Under the pieces are notes generated by a model, which worked only from the letters and a program-made list of their open reading frames with translations, did not search any database and had not been told where the DNA came from. From Streptomyces mutabilis (GTDB lineage: Bacteria > Actinomycetota > Actinomycetes > Streptomycetales > Streptomycetaceae), in contig NZ_BMTT01000007.1 of the NCBI RefSeq assembly GCF_014649815.1, positions 242,987 to 306,986 on the forward strand: 64,000 bases of DNA, read 5' to 3'. This document shows positions 30,496-39,068 of this stretch, piece by piece; positions within the stretch are counted from its first letter, which is position 1, and every line of letters begins with the position of its first letter. Both the position numbers and the translations under genes were made by a program.

Positions 30496-31536
30496 ATGAA
30501 CGCCAAGTCCGACGTGCGGCCGCCCGCCGTTTCCGTGATCATGCCCGTCCTCAATGAGGAACGGCATCTGCGCGGCTCCGTCCGCGCCATCCTCGCCCAG
30601 GAGTACGCCGGCGAGATGGAGGTCGTGATCGCCCTCGGTCCCTCGACGGACCGCACGGACGAGATCGCCGCCGAACTCGTCGCCGAGGACCCCCGCGTCC
30701 ACACCGTGCCGAACCCCACCGGCCGTACGCCCGCCGCGCTGAACGCCGCGATCAAGGCGTCCCGCCATCCGGTCGTCGTGCGCGTCGACGGCCACGGCAT
30801 GCTGTCGCCGAACTACATCGCCACGGCCGTACGGCTCCTGGAGGAGACCGGCGCGCAGAACGTGGGCGGCATCATGCACGCCGAGGGCGAGAACGCCTGG
30901 GAGGACGCCGTCGCCGCCGCGATGACGTCGAAGATCGGCGTGGGCAACGCCGCCTTCCACACGGGCGGCGAGGCCGCCCCGGCCGAGACGGTGTACCTGG
31001 GTGTGTTCCGCCGCGAGGCGCTGGAGCAGCAGGGCGGGTACAACGAGGAGTTCATCCGCGCCCAGGACTGGGAGCTGAACTTCCGTATCCGCGAGGCCGG
31101 CGGTCTGATCTGGTTCTCGCCCGAACTGCGGGTCTCCTACCGGCCCCGCCCGTCCGTGCGGGCGCTGGCCAAGCAGTACAAGGACTACGGCCGCTGGCGG
31201 CACGTCGTCGCCCGGTACCACGCCGGCTCCATCAACCTGCGCTACCTCGCCCCGCCGACCGCCGTGTGCGCCATCGCCGCCGGTGTCGTGGTGGGTGCGT
31301 TGTTGACCCCGTGGGGCTTCGTCGTACCCGGTGGTTACCTGGCGGCCATCGTCGCCGGGTCCCTCCCGGCCGGGAAGGGGCTCGGGCTGAAGGCGCGGGC
31401 GCAGATCCCGGTGGCGCTGGCGACCATGCACATGTCCTGGGGCTGGGGCTTCCTGACCAGCCCGCGGTCGCTGGCCGAGCGGGTCATCGCCTCGCGGCGT
31501 CCGGCGGTGCAGCCGGACGCCGTCGGCACCGAGTAG
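30496..31536 (+). CDS. Family 2 glycosyltransferase, ExoA-like
   Basis: The 346-residue protein has a GT-A domain (SVIMPVLNEERHLRGSVRAIL near residue 12, GRTPAALNAAIKASRHPVVVRVDGH near 75, RAQDWELNFRIREAG near 188) followed by two or three transmembrane segments. VDGH takes the place of the DxD motif. It should add a sugar to a lipid-linked polymer at the inner membrane face. Inside an LCP array it may build the glycan that LCP proteins attach to the wall. TAACGT lies 8 nt before the ATG, so it may be nearly leaderless. It is 6 nt from the convergent LCP gene 3. Confidence 0.9.
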   Translation: MNAKSDVRPPAVSVIMPVLNEERHLRGSVRAILAQEYAGEMEVVIALGPSTDRTDEIAAELVAEDPRVHTVPNPTGRTPAALNAAIKASRHPVVVRVDGHGMLSPNYIATAVRLLEETGAQNVGGIMHAEGENAWEDAVAAAMTSKIGVGNAAFHTGGEAAPAETVYLGVFRREALEQQGGYNEEFIRAQDWELNFRIREAGGLIWFSPELRVSYRPRPSVRALAKQYKDYGRWRHVVARYHAGSINLRYLAPPTAVCAIAAGVVVGALLTPWGFVVPGGYLAAIVAGSLPAGKGLGLKARAQIPVALATMHMSWGWGFLTSPRSLAERVIASRRPAVQPDAVGTE

Positions 31537-31542
31537 CGGCCG

Positions 31543-33162
31543 TCACGACCAGCTGAACGCCGGGTTCACGTGCATGCAGGCGCTGTCGTCGGCGCCGTTG
31601 AGGGCCTCGGCGGACTCAGGGGTCGTGTCGTCGGACTCGGGCGCCCGGTAGGCCGTGCCCTCGCGCCAGTCCGCGCCCACGATGAGCGTGACACCCGAGA
31701 CGTCGGTCGACCGCTGCACCGAACTCGGGGGAATGCCGAGGGCCTCGGCGACCCGTCGTGCGTCGCCCTCCAGGTCGGCGCTCGGGTAGCGGATGACCGT
31801 GCGGTCCTCGCTCGGCAGCACGGCGGGGTCGGCGACGGCCCTGTCGAAGCCCTGCTCCACCAGTAGCCCGGCGACCGTGTTCGCGCGTCCGCGGGCCGCG
31901 GCCGTACTGTCCGTGCGGGTGCCGTTGCGTACCTGGACCGCGATCTCCTCGTCGGGGGCCGCCGGGTCGGTCGGGGCCGTCGTGTCCTGCGCGGGCTCCT
32001 TCTTCTTCGCGTCCTTGCCGTCCAGTGCGATGTCCTCGCGCACCAGCCGGAACAGCTGCTCCGCGTCCTCGGTCGGCTCCACGCGGGCGCCCACGTAGCG
32101 GTTGGGCATCGTGGTCATGGTGATGCGCTCCGGCTCCACCTTGCGCAGCTGGTTGCTGAGGTCGTACAGCTTCTTGACGGTGTCGAGGCCGGGGTCGACG
32201 GTGAGCGCCCGGGTGGCCTCCTCGGCGAGCCTGCGCAGCCTGTTCGGGTTGCTCAGGGTGGCGTTCTCGCGCAGCGTGCGGACCAGCGAGTTCAGGTACA
32301 TGTGCTGGGCCTTGGCCCGGGCGAGGTCGCTGCCGTCCTCGAAGCCGTAGCGGGTGCGCAGCCACTGCAGGGCCTGCTCGCCCTTGACCGGGTGGGTGCC
32401 CTTCTCCAGCTTCAGGCCGGAGCCGTGGCCCTCGGCGTCGCGCGAGTGGATGTTGGCGTCCACGCAGACCGGGACGCCGCCGACGGCGTCCGCCATCGCC
32501 ACCACGCCCGCGAAGTCGACCATGACGAAGTGGTCGATGTGGATGCCGGTGAGCTCCTGCCAGGTGGCGACCGTGCAGCCGGGGCCACCGTGCCCGAGGC
32601 TCCGGTTGGTCATCGTCCGGCCCTCGCTGGCCGGGTAGACCTTCCCGTCGTCCGGGTCGGTGCACTTGGGGATCTGTACGAGGGTGTCGCGGGGCATGCT
32701 GACGACCGACATGTTGCTGCGGTCGGCGGACAGGTGCACCAGCATCTGCACGTCCGCCAGCGGCGTCGCGCCGAACGTCTCGCGGGCGCCGCCCAGTTGC
32801 TGGTTCTCCTCGCTGTCCCGGGCGTCGGAGCCGATGACGAGGATGTTCAGCGGTGTCTGTCCGGCGGCGTTCGGTGTCGGCGCGGCGACCTTGTTGTCGC
32901 CCAGGTTGAGGGCGTCCTTCTTGATGTTGTCGTTGAGGTGCTCGTAGTAGAGGTACCCGGCGGCTGCCGTGCCGGTCATCAGCACGGCGAGTGTCACCGC
33001 CGTCCAGCGGAGCGCACGGCGGCCCCTGCGGGAGCGGCGTCTGCCGGGCGCCTCGCCGCCGCCGTCCGCGTCACCGGTCCCGTCGACGGCGGACCCGGCC
33101 CCCTCGGGGACGTCCGGTGCGCCCTGCCGAGTGTCCTCCCTCTGCACACTGCTTCGCGTCAT
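31543..33162 (-). CDS. LCP family protein 3 (type A) with LytR_C domain
   Basis: The 539-residue protein has a short MTRSSVQRED start, a basic stretch, a transmembrane helix near 52-72 followed by YLYYEHLNDNI, an LCP domain (LNILVIGSDARDS, SMPRDTLVQIP, ALQWLRTRYG) and a LytR_C domain (IAVQVRNGTRTDS). It is the closest paralogue of LCP protein 5, sharing LGIPPSSVQRSTDVSGVTL-type sequence and a Cys-Met near the C-terminus. The ATG follows GGAGGTGACGCGTAG. It follows LCP gene 4 by 72 nt and is the second member of a duplicated pair. Confidence 0.92.
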   Translation of the reverse strand: MTRSSVQREDTRQGAPDVPEGAGSAVDGTGDADGGGEAPGRRRSRRGRRALRWTAVTLAVLMTGTAAAGYLYYEHLNDNIKKDALNLGDNKVAAPTPNAAGQTPLNILVIGSDARDSEENQQLGGARETFGATPLADVQMLVHLSADRSNMSVVSMPRDTLVQIPKCTDPDDGKVYPASEGRTMTNRSLGHGGPGCTVATWQELTGIHIDHFVMVDFAGVVAMADAVGGVPVCVDANIHSRDAEGHGSGLKLEKGTHPVKGEQALQWLRTRYGFEDGSDLARAKAQHMYLNSLVRTLRENATLSNPNRLRRLAEEATRALTVDPGLDTVKKLYDLSNQLRKVEPERITMTTMPNRYVGARVEPTEDAEQLFRLVREDIALDGKDAKKKEPAQDTTAPTDPAAPDEEIAVQVRNGTRTDSTAAARGRANTVAGLLVEQGFDRAVADPAVLPSEDRTVIRYPSADLEGDARRVAEALGIPPSSVQRSTDVSGVTLIVGADWREGTAYRAPESDDTTPESAEALNGADDSACMHVNPAFSWS

Positions 33163-33199
33163 CTACGCGTCACCTCCACCCCCGCGCCACGACGCGGGC

Positions 33200-33224
33200 C
33201 CGTCGTCGCTGAGACGCACGACGG
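33200..33224 (-). terminator. Hairpin between LCP genes 4 and 3
   Basis: CCGTCGT (33200-33206) pairs with ACGACGG (33218-33224) across an 11-nt loop, within the 72-nt gap after LCP gene 4. It could reduce read-through into LCP gene 3. Confidence 0.4.
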
Positions 33225-33234
33225 ACCCGTCAGG

Positions 33235-34989
33235 TCAACTGGCGCACAACTTCTGGTCGGCCGTGGTCTTGTCCACCTCGGGCGGCTTCGCGGACGCGGC
33301 GTCGAGCTTGACCCCGGCGCCCTTGAAGTCCTTGCCGAGGGTGAGGGTCATGGTGGGCATGCCCTGGGCGTTGGTGACGCTCTCGCCGGGCTTCATGGCG
33401 GCGCCGGACAGGCCGAGGATCTCGGCGAGGGCGCGGGCCTGGTCGGCCTGGTCGGGGGCGTACTCCAGGGTGGTCTTGGCGACCTCGGCGTCCGCGTTGC
33501 CCGCGTTCTCGGACTTGGTGACCCCGGCCTGGGTCTGGAGGTAGTTCAGCTCCAGCTGGGCGCTGCCGTCGGGGGCCCCGCCGTTGAGGACGCGGACGCG
33601 GACCTCGGAGGGGTCCGACTTCTCGCCCTTGAGGCGGGCGGCGACGGCGGCGGCCTCCTTCTTCTCCTTCTGCTTGACCTCGGTGAAGGAGACGTCGTTG
33701 ATGATCATGTCGAAGATCTGGGGGGCCTTCGCCTCGTTGGCGACGACCGTCGCCTTGACCTTCTCGGTGGGGTTGTCGACCACCGGCACCGTGAGGAACG
33801 TGATGTTCTTCGGCGGCACCTTCTTCAGCTCCAGGGCGACGTCCTTGAGCGTGCCCACGTTGCCGATGGCGCTGTCCACGGTCAGCGCCTCGGTGGCGGC
33901 CTCGGCCAGCTTCACCAGCTTGGTGGGGCTGGTCAGGGTGTCGCTGGACGACATCTTCCGCATGAGCGAGCCCAGGAACTGCTGCTGGACCTTGATGCGG
34001 TCCAGGTCGCCCTCGTTGCCGAAGGCGTGCCGGGTGCGGACGAAGGCGAGGGCCTGCTCCCCCTCGACCTTGGACTCGCCGGCGGGCAGTTTCAGGTGGG
34101 ACTTCGGGTCGTCGACGGCGTGCTCCACGCAGACGTCGACGCCGTCGACGGCGGTGGTGAGCGTCTTGACCGCGTTGAAGTCGGCCATCATGAAGTGGTG
34201 GGGCTGGATGCCGGTCGCTTCCTTCACCGTGCGCATGGCGCAGCCCGCGTCCCGGCCGTTCTCGCCGAGGCTCCGGTTGAAGCGGACGTCCTGCTCCCCG
34301 GGGACGATCTCCGTCGAGCCGTCCTCCTGCTTGGTCTCGCAGTCGGGGATGTCGACGATCATGTCGCGGGGGATGCTGAGCGCGGTGGCGTTGGAGCGGT
34401 CCTTGGAGACGTGCAGCAGGATCGTGGTGTCGGCGTGGCCGACGCTGCCCGCGTCGCCGTAGCCCTCGTTGCCGGCGCCGGTGCGCTTGTCGGTGCCGAT
34501 GATGAGGATGTTGAAGGCCTCGTCCTTCTTGAAGCTGCTGCTTCCGGCGCTGCCCACGTCCGTCGTCGTGACGTTGCCCTCGAGGTGCTTGAGGTAGAGG
34601 TAGCCGCCGACACCGGCCACCAGGACGGCGAACGCGGTGCCGCCGCCGGTCCACAGCAGGGCCTTCTTGCCCTTGGACTTCTTCTTCGCCGGACGACGCC
34701 CGCGCCGCCCCGGCGCCGGTTCCTCGGGGGCCGAACGGCGCTGCCGCTGGGGCGGGACCGCCCGGCCGGACGTGCCCGTGCGGCCCGCCGCGCCGGCGGT
34801 GCCGGTGGTCCGGCCGTCGTCGGGGGAGGGGGTGCCGCTGTCGCGGGGGGTCGGCCTGCGGGGACCCGGCACGGGTGACTGCGGTGCGGAAGCGGGCAGT
34901 CGCAGTTCGTATTCACCGGTGCGTGGATTCAATACCCACTGGTCTGCGGGATCGACGTCGTCTGCCCGCCCACGTCCTTGCGCGTCCAC
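33235..34989 (-). CDS. LCP family protein 4 (type B) with LytR_C domain
   Basis: The 584-residue protein starts with a conserved cytoplasmic motif (DPADQWVLNPRTGEYELR, about 13-30), then a disordered basic region, a transmembrane helix near 120, an LCP domain (FNILIIGTDKRTGAGNEGYG, HADTTILLHVSKDRS, SIPRDMIVDIPDC, ALAFVRTRHAF) and LytR_C (VRVRVLNGGAPDGS). I chose the GTG at 34989 because the paralogue LCP protein 6 has the same MDAQGRGRA start after the same GGAGGATT. An in-frame ATG at 35064 is not conserved. It ends LCAS. Confidence 0.92.
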   Translation of the reverse strand: MDAQGRGRADDVDPADQWVLNPRTGEYELRLPASAPQSPVPGPRRPTPRDSGTPSPDDGRTTGTAGAAGRTGTSGRAVPPQRQRRSAPEEPAPGRRGRRPAKKKSKGKKALLWTGGGTAFAVLVAGVGGYLYLKHLEGNVTTTDVGSAGSSSFKKDEAFNILIIGTDKRTGAGNEGYGDAGSVGHADTTILLHVSKDRSNATALSIPRDMIVDIPDCETKQEDGSTEIVPGEQDVRFNRSLGENGRDAGCAMRTVKEATGIQPHHFMMADFNAVKTLTTAVDGVDVCVEHAVDDPKSHLKLPAGESKVEGEQALAFVRTRHAFGNEGDLDRIKVQQQFLGSLMRKMSSSDTLTSPTKLVKLAEAATEALTVDSAIGNVGTLKDVALELKKVPPKNITFLTVPVVDNPTEKVKATVVANEAKAPQIFDMIINDVSFTEVKQKEKKEAAAVAARLKGEKSDPSEVRVRVLNGGAPDGSAQLELNYLQTQAGVTKSENAGNADAEVAKTTLEYAPDQADQARALAEILGLSGAAMKPGESVTNAQGMPTMTLTLGKDFKGAGVKLDAASAKPPEVDKTTADQKLCAS

Positions 34990-35105
34990 GGTCTCCCAAT
35001 CCTCCGTCGGGGCCACGCGGCACCTTCTGCCGGAAGGCGCACGATAAAGGGTCAACATGTGCACGACGCCAGGGCGGACCTCGCGGCGGGGGCACCGGAG
35101 CGCTC

Positions 35106-35111
35106 ACACTA
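35106..35111 (-). promoter_or_regulatory. Conserved -10 element of LCP gene 4
   Basis: On the minus strand TAGTGTGAGCG occurs 117 nt before the start codon. The same sequence at the same distance precedes the paralogous LCP gene 6 (plus 38923-38928). Conservation after duplication supports a promoter role. The -35 is unclear. Confidence 0.5.
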
Positions 35112-35195
35112 TCCGCCCGGTTCGGCGTCGAACTACTCCGGTGGCATGGCCGACATCCCTACAAGCGGGCAAATCCCTCGTATTTTCCTGAGTTC

Positions 35196-36896
35196 CTACC
35201 ATCGGTAGGGCTCGTACACGTCCATGCACGTGCCGGCGTCCGAGCCGTTGAGGGCGTCGCTGTTGTCCGGCAGGTCTCCGGCCTCCGGCTTCTCCTGTTG
35301 CGGGTACGACGTGCCGGAGCGCCAGTCGGCTCCGACCACGAGCGTGATCCCGGACACGTCCGCGGACTTCCGCACGGAACTCGCCGGGATCCCCAGCGCC
35401 GCGGCCACGCGCCGGGCGTCCGCCGCGGTCTCCGCGCTCGGGTAGCGGACGACGGTCCGCTCCTCGGCGAGGGCGTCCGAGGTGTCCTTGGCCGCCCTCG
35501 CGAACCCCTTACGCGCCAATGCCTCGGCGACCGCGCCCGCGCGTCCGGTGACCGGGCCGAGGGCGGCGGTGCGGGTGGCGTTCCGCACGAGGACGCCGAT
35601 CTCGGCGTCGGGGGCCGCCCGGTCCCCTTCGGTTGAGTCCTTGCCCGCGCTCTCGCCCTCGTCCTTTTCGTCCTCGGATCCGGCGTCCTTGCCGCCCTTG
35701 TCGTCGAAGGACACGTCGTCGCGGAGCATCGCCCACATCTTGTCCGCGTCACCGGCCGGGAGCAGGTGGTTCCTGTCCTGGGGGTCCTCGACGGTGGGCA
35801 TCGTCGTCATGGTGATGCGGTCCGTGGGGACCGTCTTGAGCTGCATGCCCAGGTCGTAGAGCTCCTTGACCGTGCCGATCTCCTCCGAGACCGTCAGGGA
35901 CTTCGTGGCCGCCTCGGCCAGGCCCATCAGCCGGCCGGTGTCGGTGAAGACGTTCTGCCCCTTCAGGGTGCGGATCATCGAGTTCATGTACATGTGCTGT
36001 GCCCGCGCGCGCAGCAGGTCGCTGCCCCAGGCGTGCCGGGTGCGCAGCCACTGCAGTGCCTGTTCGCCCCGTACCTTCTTCCGGCCGGCCTCCATCTTGA
36101 GGCCCGAGCCGCCGGGCACGGCGGGCAGCGGCCGGTCCCACACGTTCTGGTTCACGCACACCTCGACCCCGCCGACGGCGTCCGCCATCGCCACGACGCC
36201 CGCGAAGTCGATCGTCATCCAGTGGTCGACGTACACACCGGTGAGGTTCTCCCAGGTGGCCAGGGTGCAGCCGGCGCCGCCGCGGCCCAGTGACTCGTTG
36301 ATGATCGAGTTGGTCGCCGGGTACTTCTCGCCGGTCTTCGGGTCCGTGCACTCGGGGATGTCCACCCGGGTGTCCCGGGGGATGCTCACCACGGCCGCGC
36401 TCTTGCGGTCCGCGGCCAGGTGGACGAGCATCTGCACGTCGCCGAGGGGCGGATTGTCGCGGTGGTTCCTGCCCCCGCCCAGCGCCACGTTCGCGTCTGA
36501 GGCGCGGCTGTCGGAGCCGACCAGCAGGATGTTCAGGGGCCTCTGTCCGGCCGCGTTCGGCTCGGGTTGGTTCGCCTTGGAGTCGCCGCTGCTGCGCTCG
36601 CCCTTCTCGATGTTGCCGTTCAGGTGCTCGTAATAGAGGTATCCGGCACCGGCCGTGCCGAGTATCAGCACCGAGAGGACAGTCGCGGACCACCGCAGTG
36701 CGCGGTGCCGGCGCCCGGCGCGGCGCCTTGCGGACCGGCTGTCGTTGCCGCCCGGTGGTCCGCCTCCCGACCTGCCCGGGCCGGACCCGTCCCCGCCCTG
36801 AGCGCCGTTCCCGCCGCCCCCGCCGCCCCCGCCGCCCCGGGCGCGCCGGGCGGCACCCGGCCGTGTTCCCTCCCCGTGCACACTGCTCTGCGTCAT
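35196..36896 (-). CDS. LCP family protein 5 (type A) with LytR_C domain
   Basis: The 566-residue protein has a Gly-rich, Arg-rich cytoplasmic stretch including a long polyglycine run near residues 20-30. A transmembrane helix followed by YLYYEHLNGNI, an LCP domain (LNILLVGSDSRASD, SIPRDTRVDIPEC, ALQWLRTRHAW) and LytR_C (IGVLVRNATRTAAL, VSGITLVVGADWRSG) come next. It is paralogous to LCP protein 3, down to TCMDV near the C-terminus. I chose the ATG at 36896 (MTQSSVHGEG), which matches MTRSSVQRED of the paralogue and has AAGAGGG upstream. Confidence 0.91.
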   Translation of the reverse strand: MTQSSVHGEGTRPGAARRARGGGGGGGGGNGAQGGDGSGPGRSGGGPPGGNDSRSARRRAGRRHRALRWSATVLSVLILGTAGAGYLYYEHLNGNIEKGERSSGDSKANQPEPNAAGQRPLNILLVGSDSRASDANVALGGGRNHRDNPPLGDVQMLVHLAADRKSAAVVSIPRDTRVDIPECTDPKTGEKYPATNSIINESLGRGGAGCTLATWENLTGVYVDHWMTIDFAGVVAMADAVGGVEVCVNQNVWDRPLPAVPGGSGLKMEAGRKKVRGEQALQWLRTRHAWGSDLLRARAQHMYMNSMIRTLKGQNVFTDTGRLMGLAEAATKSLTVSEEIGTVKELYDLGMQLKTVPTDRITMTTMPTVEDPQDRNHLLPAGDADKMWAMLRDDVSFDDKGGKDAGSEDEKDEGESAGKDSTEGDRAAPDAEIGVLVRNATRTAALGPVTGRAGAVAEALARKGFARAAKDTSDALAEERTVVRYPSAETAADARRVAAALGIPASSVRKSADVSGITLVVGADWRSGTSYPQQEKPEAGDLPDNSDALNGSDAGTCMDVYEPYRW

Positions 36897-37096
36897 GTCC
36901 CTCTTCCCACCCTCGCACCCGCGAACGCTCTGCGGCGCGCTAGCCGTTCGCACAGTTGGACGTACGGGGGGCCTCGTTGGCTGTACGGCCGCGCCGACGG
37001 ATCAATCCCGTCACGGAAGCCCGCTCCCGTCCGGGCCGTCACCCGGGCGCGCCGATGGACTTGTCGTACTGTCAGACGCGCGCGGGGCCCGTCGGG

Positions 37097-38806
37097 TCAC
37101 TTCGCGCACTCGACCTTGTCCGCCGTGGACTTCTGGACCTCCTCGGGAGCCTTGGACGGCGCGTTGAGCTTTGCTCCGGCTTCCTTGAAGTCCTTGCCGA
37201 GGGTGAGGGTCATGGTGGGCATGCCCTGGGCGTTGGTGACGCTCTCGCCGGGCTTCATGGCGGCGCCGGACAGGCCGAGGATCTCGGCGAGGGCGCGGGC
37301 CTGGGCGGCCTGGTCGGGGGCGTACTCCAGGGTGGTCTTGGCGACCTCGGCGTCGGCGTCGCCCGCGTTCTCGGACTTGGTGACGCCGGCTTCGTTCTGC
37401 AGGTACAGGAGTTCCCGCTGGGCGCTGCCGTCGGGGGCGCCGCCGTTGAGGATGCGGACGCGTACTTCGGAGGGGTCGGACTTCTCGCCCTCGAGGCGGG
37501 CGGCGACGGCGGCCTTCTCCTTCTTCTCCTTCTCCGACTCCTTCTTCTTGACCTCGGTGAAGGAGACGTCGTTCCTGATCATGTCGAAGACCTGCTGGGC
37601 GGGTTCCTCCTGGAGCACGACGGTGACCGGAGTCTCCTCGGCCGGGTTGTCCTTCACCGGCACCGTGGCGAAGGTCAGGTTCTTGGTGTTGAGCTTGCCC
37701 AGCTCCAGTCCGAGGTCCTTCAGCTTGCCGATGTCGTCCAGCTTCGAGTCGACGGTCAGCGCCTCGGTCCCCGCCTCGGCCAGCTTCAGCATCTTCGAGG
37801 GGCTGGTCAGCGTGTCGTTGGACTTGAGCTTGCGCATCAGCGCGCTGAGGAACTGCTGCTGGATCTCGATGCGGCTCAGGTCGCCGCCGAAGCCGACGGA
37901 GTGCCGCGTGCGGACGAAGGCCAGGGCGTCCTCGCCCTCGATGGTGTGCTTGCCCGCCGGTAGGTTCAGGTGCGAGTCGGGGTCGTTGATGTCCTTCGCC
38001 AGGCAGACCTCGACCCCGCCGACCGCCGAGGTGAGGGTCTTGACCGCGTTGAAGTCGGCCACCATGAAGTTGTCGGGCGTCACCCCGGTCAGCTCGGTGA
38101 CGGTGCGCATGGTGCAGCTGGGCGTACGGCCGCTCTGTCCGAGGCTGTTGTTGAAGCGGACGCCGGTGGAGCCGGGAATGACTTCGGTCGTCCCGTCCTC
38201 CTGCGCGGTCGGGCAGTCGGGGATGTCGACGATCAGGTCGCGGGGGATGCTGAGCGCGGTGGCGTTGGAGCGGTCCTTGGAGACGTGCAGCAGGATCGTG
38301 GTGTCGGCGTGTCCGGCGCTTCCCGTGTCGCCGTAGCCCTCGTTGCCCGCGCCCGTGCGCTTGTCGGTGCCGATCAGCAGGATGTTGATCGCCTTGTCCT
38401 TCTGGAAGCCACCGGTGCTCGCGCCGTCGTCGGGGAAGGACTGGATGTTGTCGTTCAGGTGCTCCAGGTACAGGTACCCGGCCGTGCAGGCGGCCAGGAC
38501 GACGAACGCCATGGTGCCGCCGGTCCACAACAGGACCTTCTTGCCCTTCGACTTCTTCTGCGCCGGCCGTCGCCGTCCCCTCCGCCCGGGCGGCGGCTCC
38601 TCGGGTGCCGAACGGCGCCTGCGGGGAGGGGCGACCTCTCTGCCCGGCGCGGGCGAGTCAGCGGGGGCGGCGCTGCGGGGGGCCGGGATCCTCGACTGCG
38701 GTGCGGAAGGGGGCGGTCGCAGTTCGTATTCACCGGTGCGCGGATTGAGTACCCACTGGTCTGCGGGGTCGATGCTTTCCGCCCGCCCACGGCCTTGCGC
38801 GTCCAC
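37097..38806 (-). CDS. LCP family protein 6 (type B) with LytR_C domain
   Basis: This 569-residue paralogue of LCP protein 4 has the same cytoplasmic DPADQWVLNPRTGEYELR motif, basic KKSKGKK before the transmembrane helix, an LCP domain (INILLIGTDKRTGAGNEGYG, SIPRDLIVDIPDC, ALAFVRTRHSV) and LytR_C (VRVRILNGGAPDGS). Start is GTG at 38806 after GGAGGATT. Blocks of its DNA are identical to LCP gene 4 (for example 37183-37304 and 38237-38311). It ends ECAK. It lies about 260 nt downstream of LCP gene 7 and is followed by LCP gene 5 after 200 nt. Confidence 0.92.
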   Translation of the reverse strand: MDAQGRGRAESIDPADQWVLNPRTGEYELRPPPSAPQSRIPAPRSAAPADSPAPGREVAPPRRRRSAPEEPPPGRRGRRRPAQKKSKGKKVLLWTGGTMAFVVLAACTAGYLYLEHLNDNIQSFPDDGASTGGFQKDKAINILLIGTDKRTGAGNEGYGDTGSAGHADTTILLHVSKDRSNATALSIPRDLIVDIPDCPTAQEDGTTEVIPGSTGVRFNNSLGQSGRTPSCTMRTVTELTGVTPDNFMVADFNAVKTLTSAVGGVEVCLAKDINDPDSHLNLPAGKHTIEGEDALAFVRTRHSVGFGGDLSRIEIQQQFLSALMRKLKSNDTLTSPSKMLKLAEAGTEALTVDSKLDDIGKLKDLGLELGKLNTKNLTFATVPVKDNPAEETPVTVVLQEEPAQQVFDMIRNDVSFTEVKKKESEKEKKEKAAVAARLEGEKSDPSEVRVRILNGGAPDGSAQRELLYLQNEAGVTKSENAGDADAEVAKTTLEYAPDQAAQARALAEILGLSGAAMKPGESVTNAQGMPTMTLTLGKDFKEAGAKLNAPSKAPEEVQKSTADKVECAK

Positions 38807-38922
38807 GGTTGTCCGAATCCTCCGTCAGGGCCACGCGGCGCCCTCCCCTCGAGGCGCCCGGTCCGGCTCACTGAGTGCGCGGCCCCGGGCACAACCTCGT
38901 GGCCGGGCACACCGGCCCGCTC

Positions 38923-38928
38923 ACACTA
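38923..38928 (-). promoter_or_regulatory. Conserved -10 element of LCP gene 6
   Basis: Minus-strand TAGTGTGAGCG lies 117 nt before the GTG start, the same sequence and spacing as upstream of LCP gene 4. The region just beyond (38960-39010) is distinctly AT-richer than its surroundings. Confidence 0.5.
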
Positions 38929-39068
38929 ACCTCACCGTTCCTCACCGGGCGACGCCCGTGACACATTCCACGAACCTTACAACTGGGCATTCCGGCGCAA
39001 TTATTGGACAACTGTCCGTGCTTCCGCTCCCGTTCCGCGTACCGCTCGGCCCGTCTTCGGAATGCGCT

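Noticed and set aside
34990-35064. Upstream ATG start for LCP gene 4
   Set aside because: The paralogous LCP gene 6 cannot be extended in this way because the frame shifts just upstream, and the shared GTG start with GGAGGATT is conserved.
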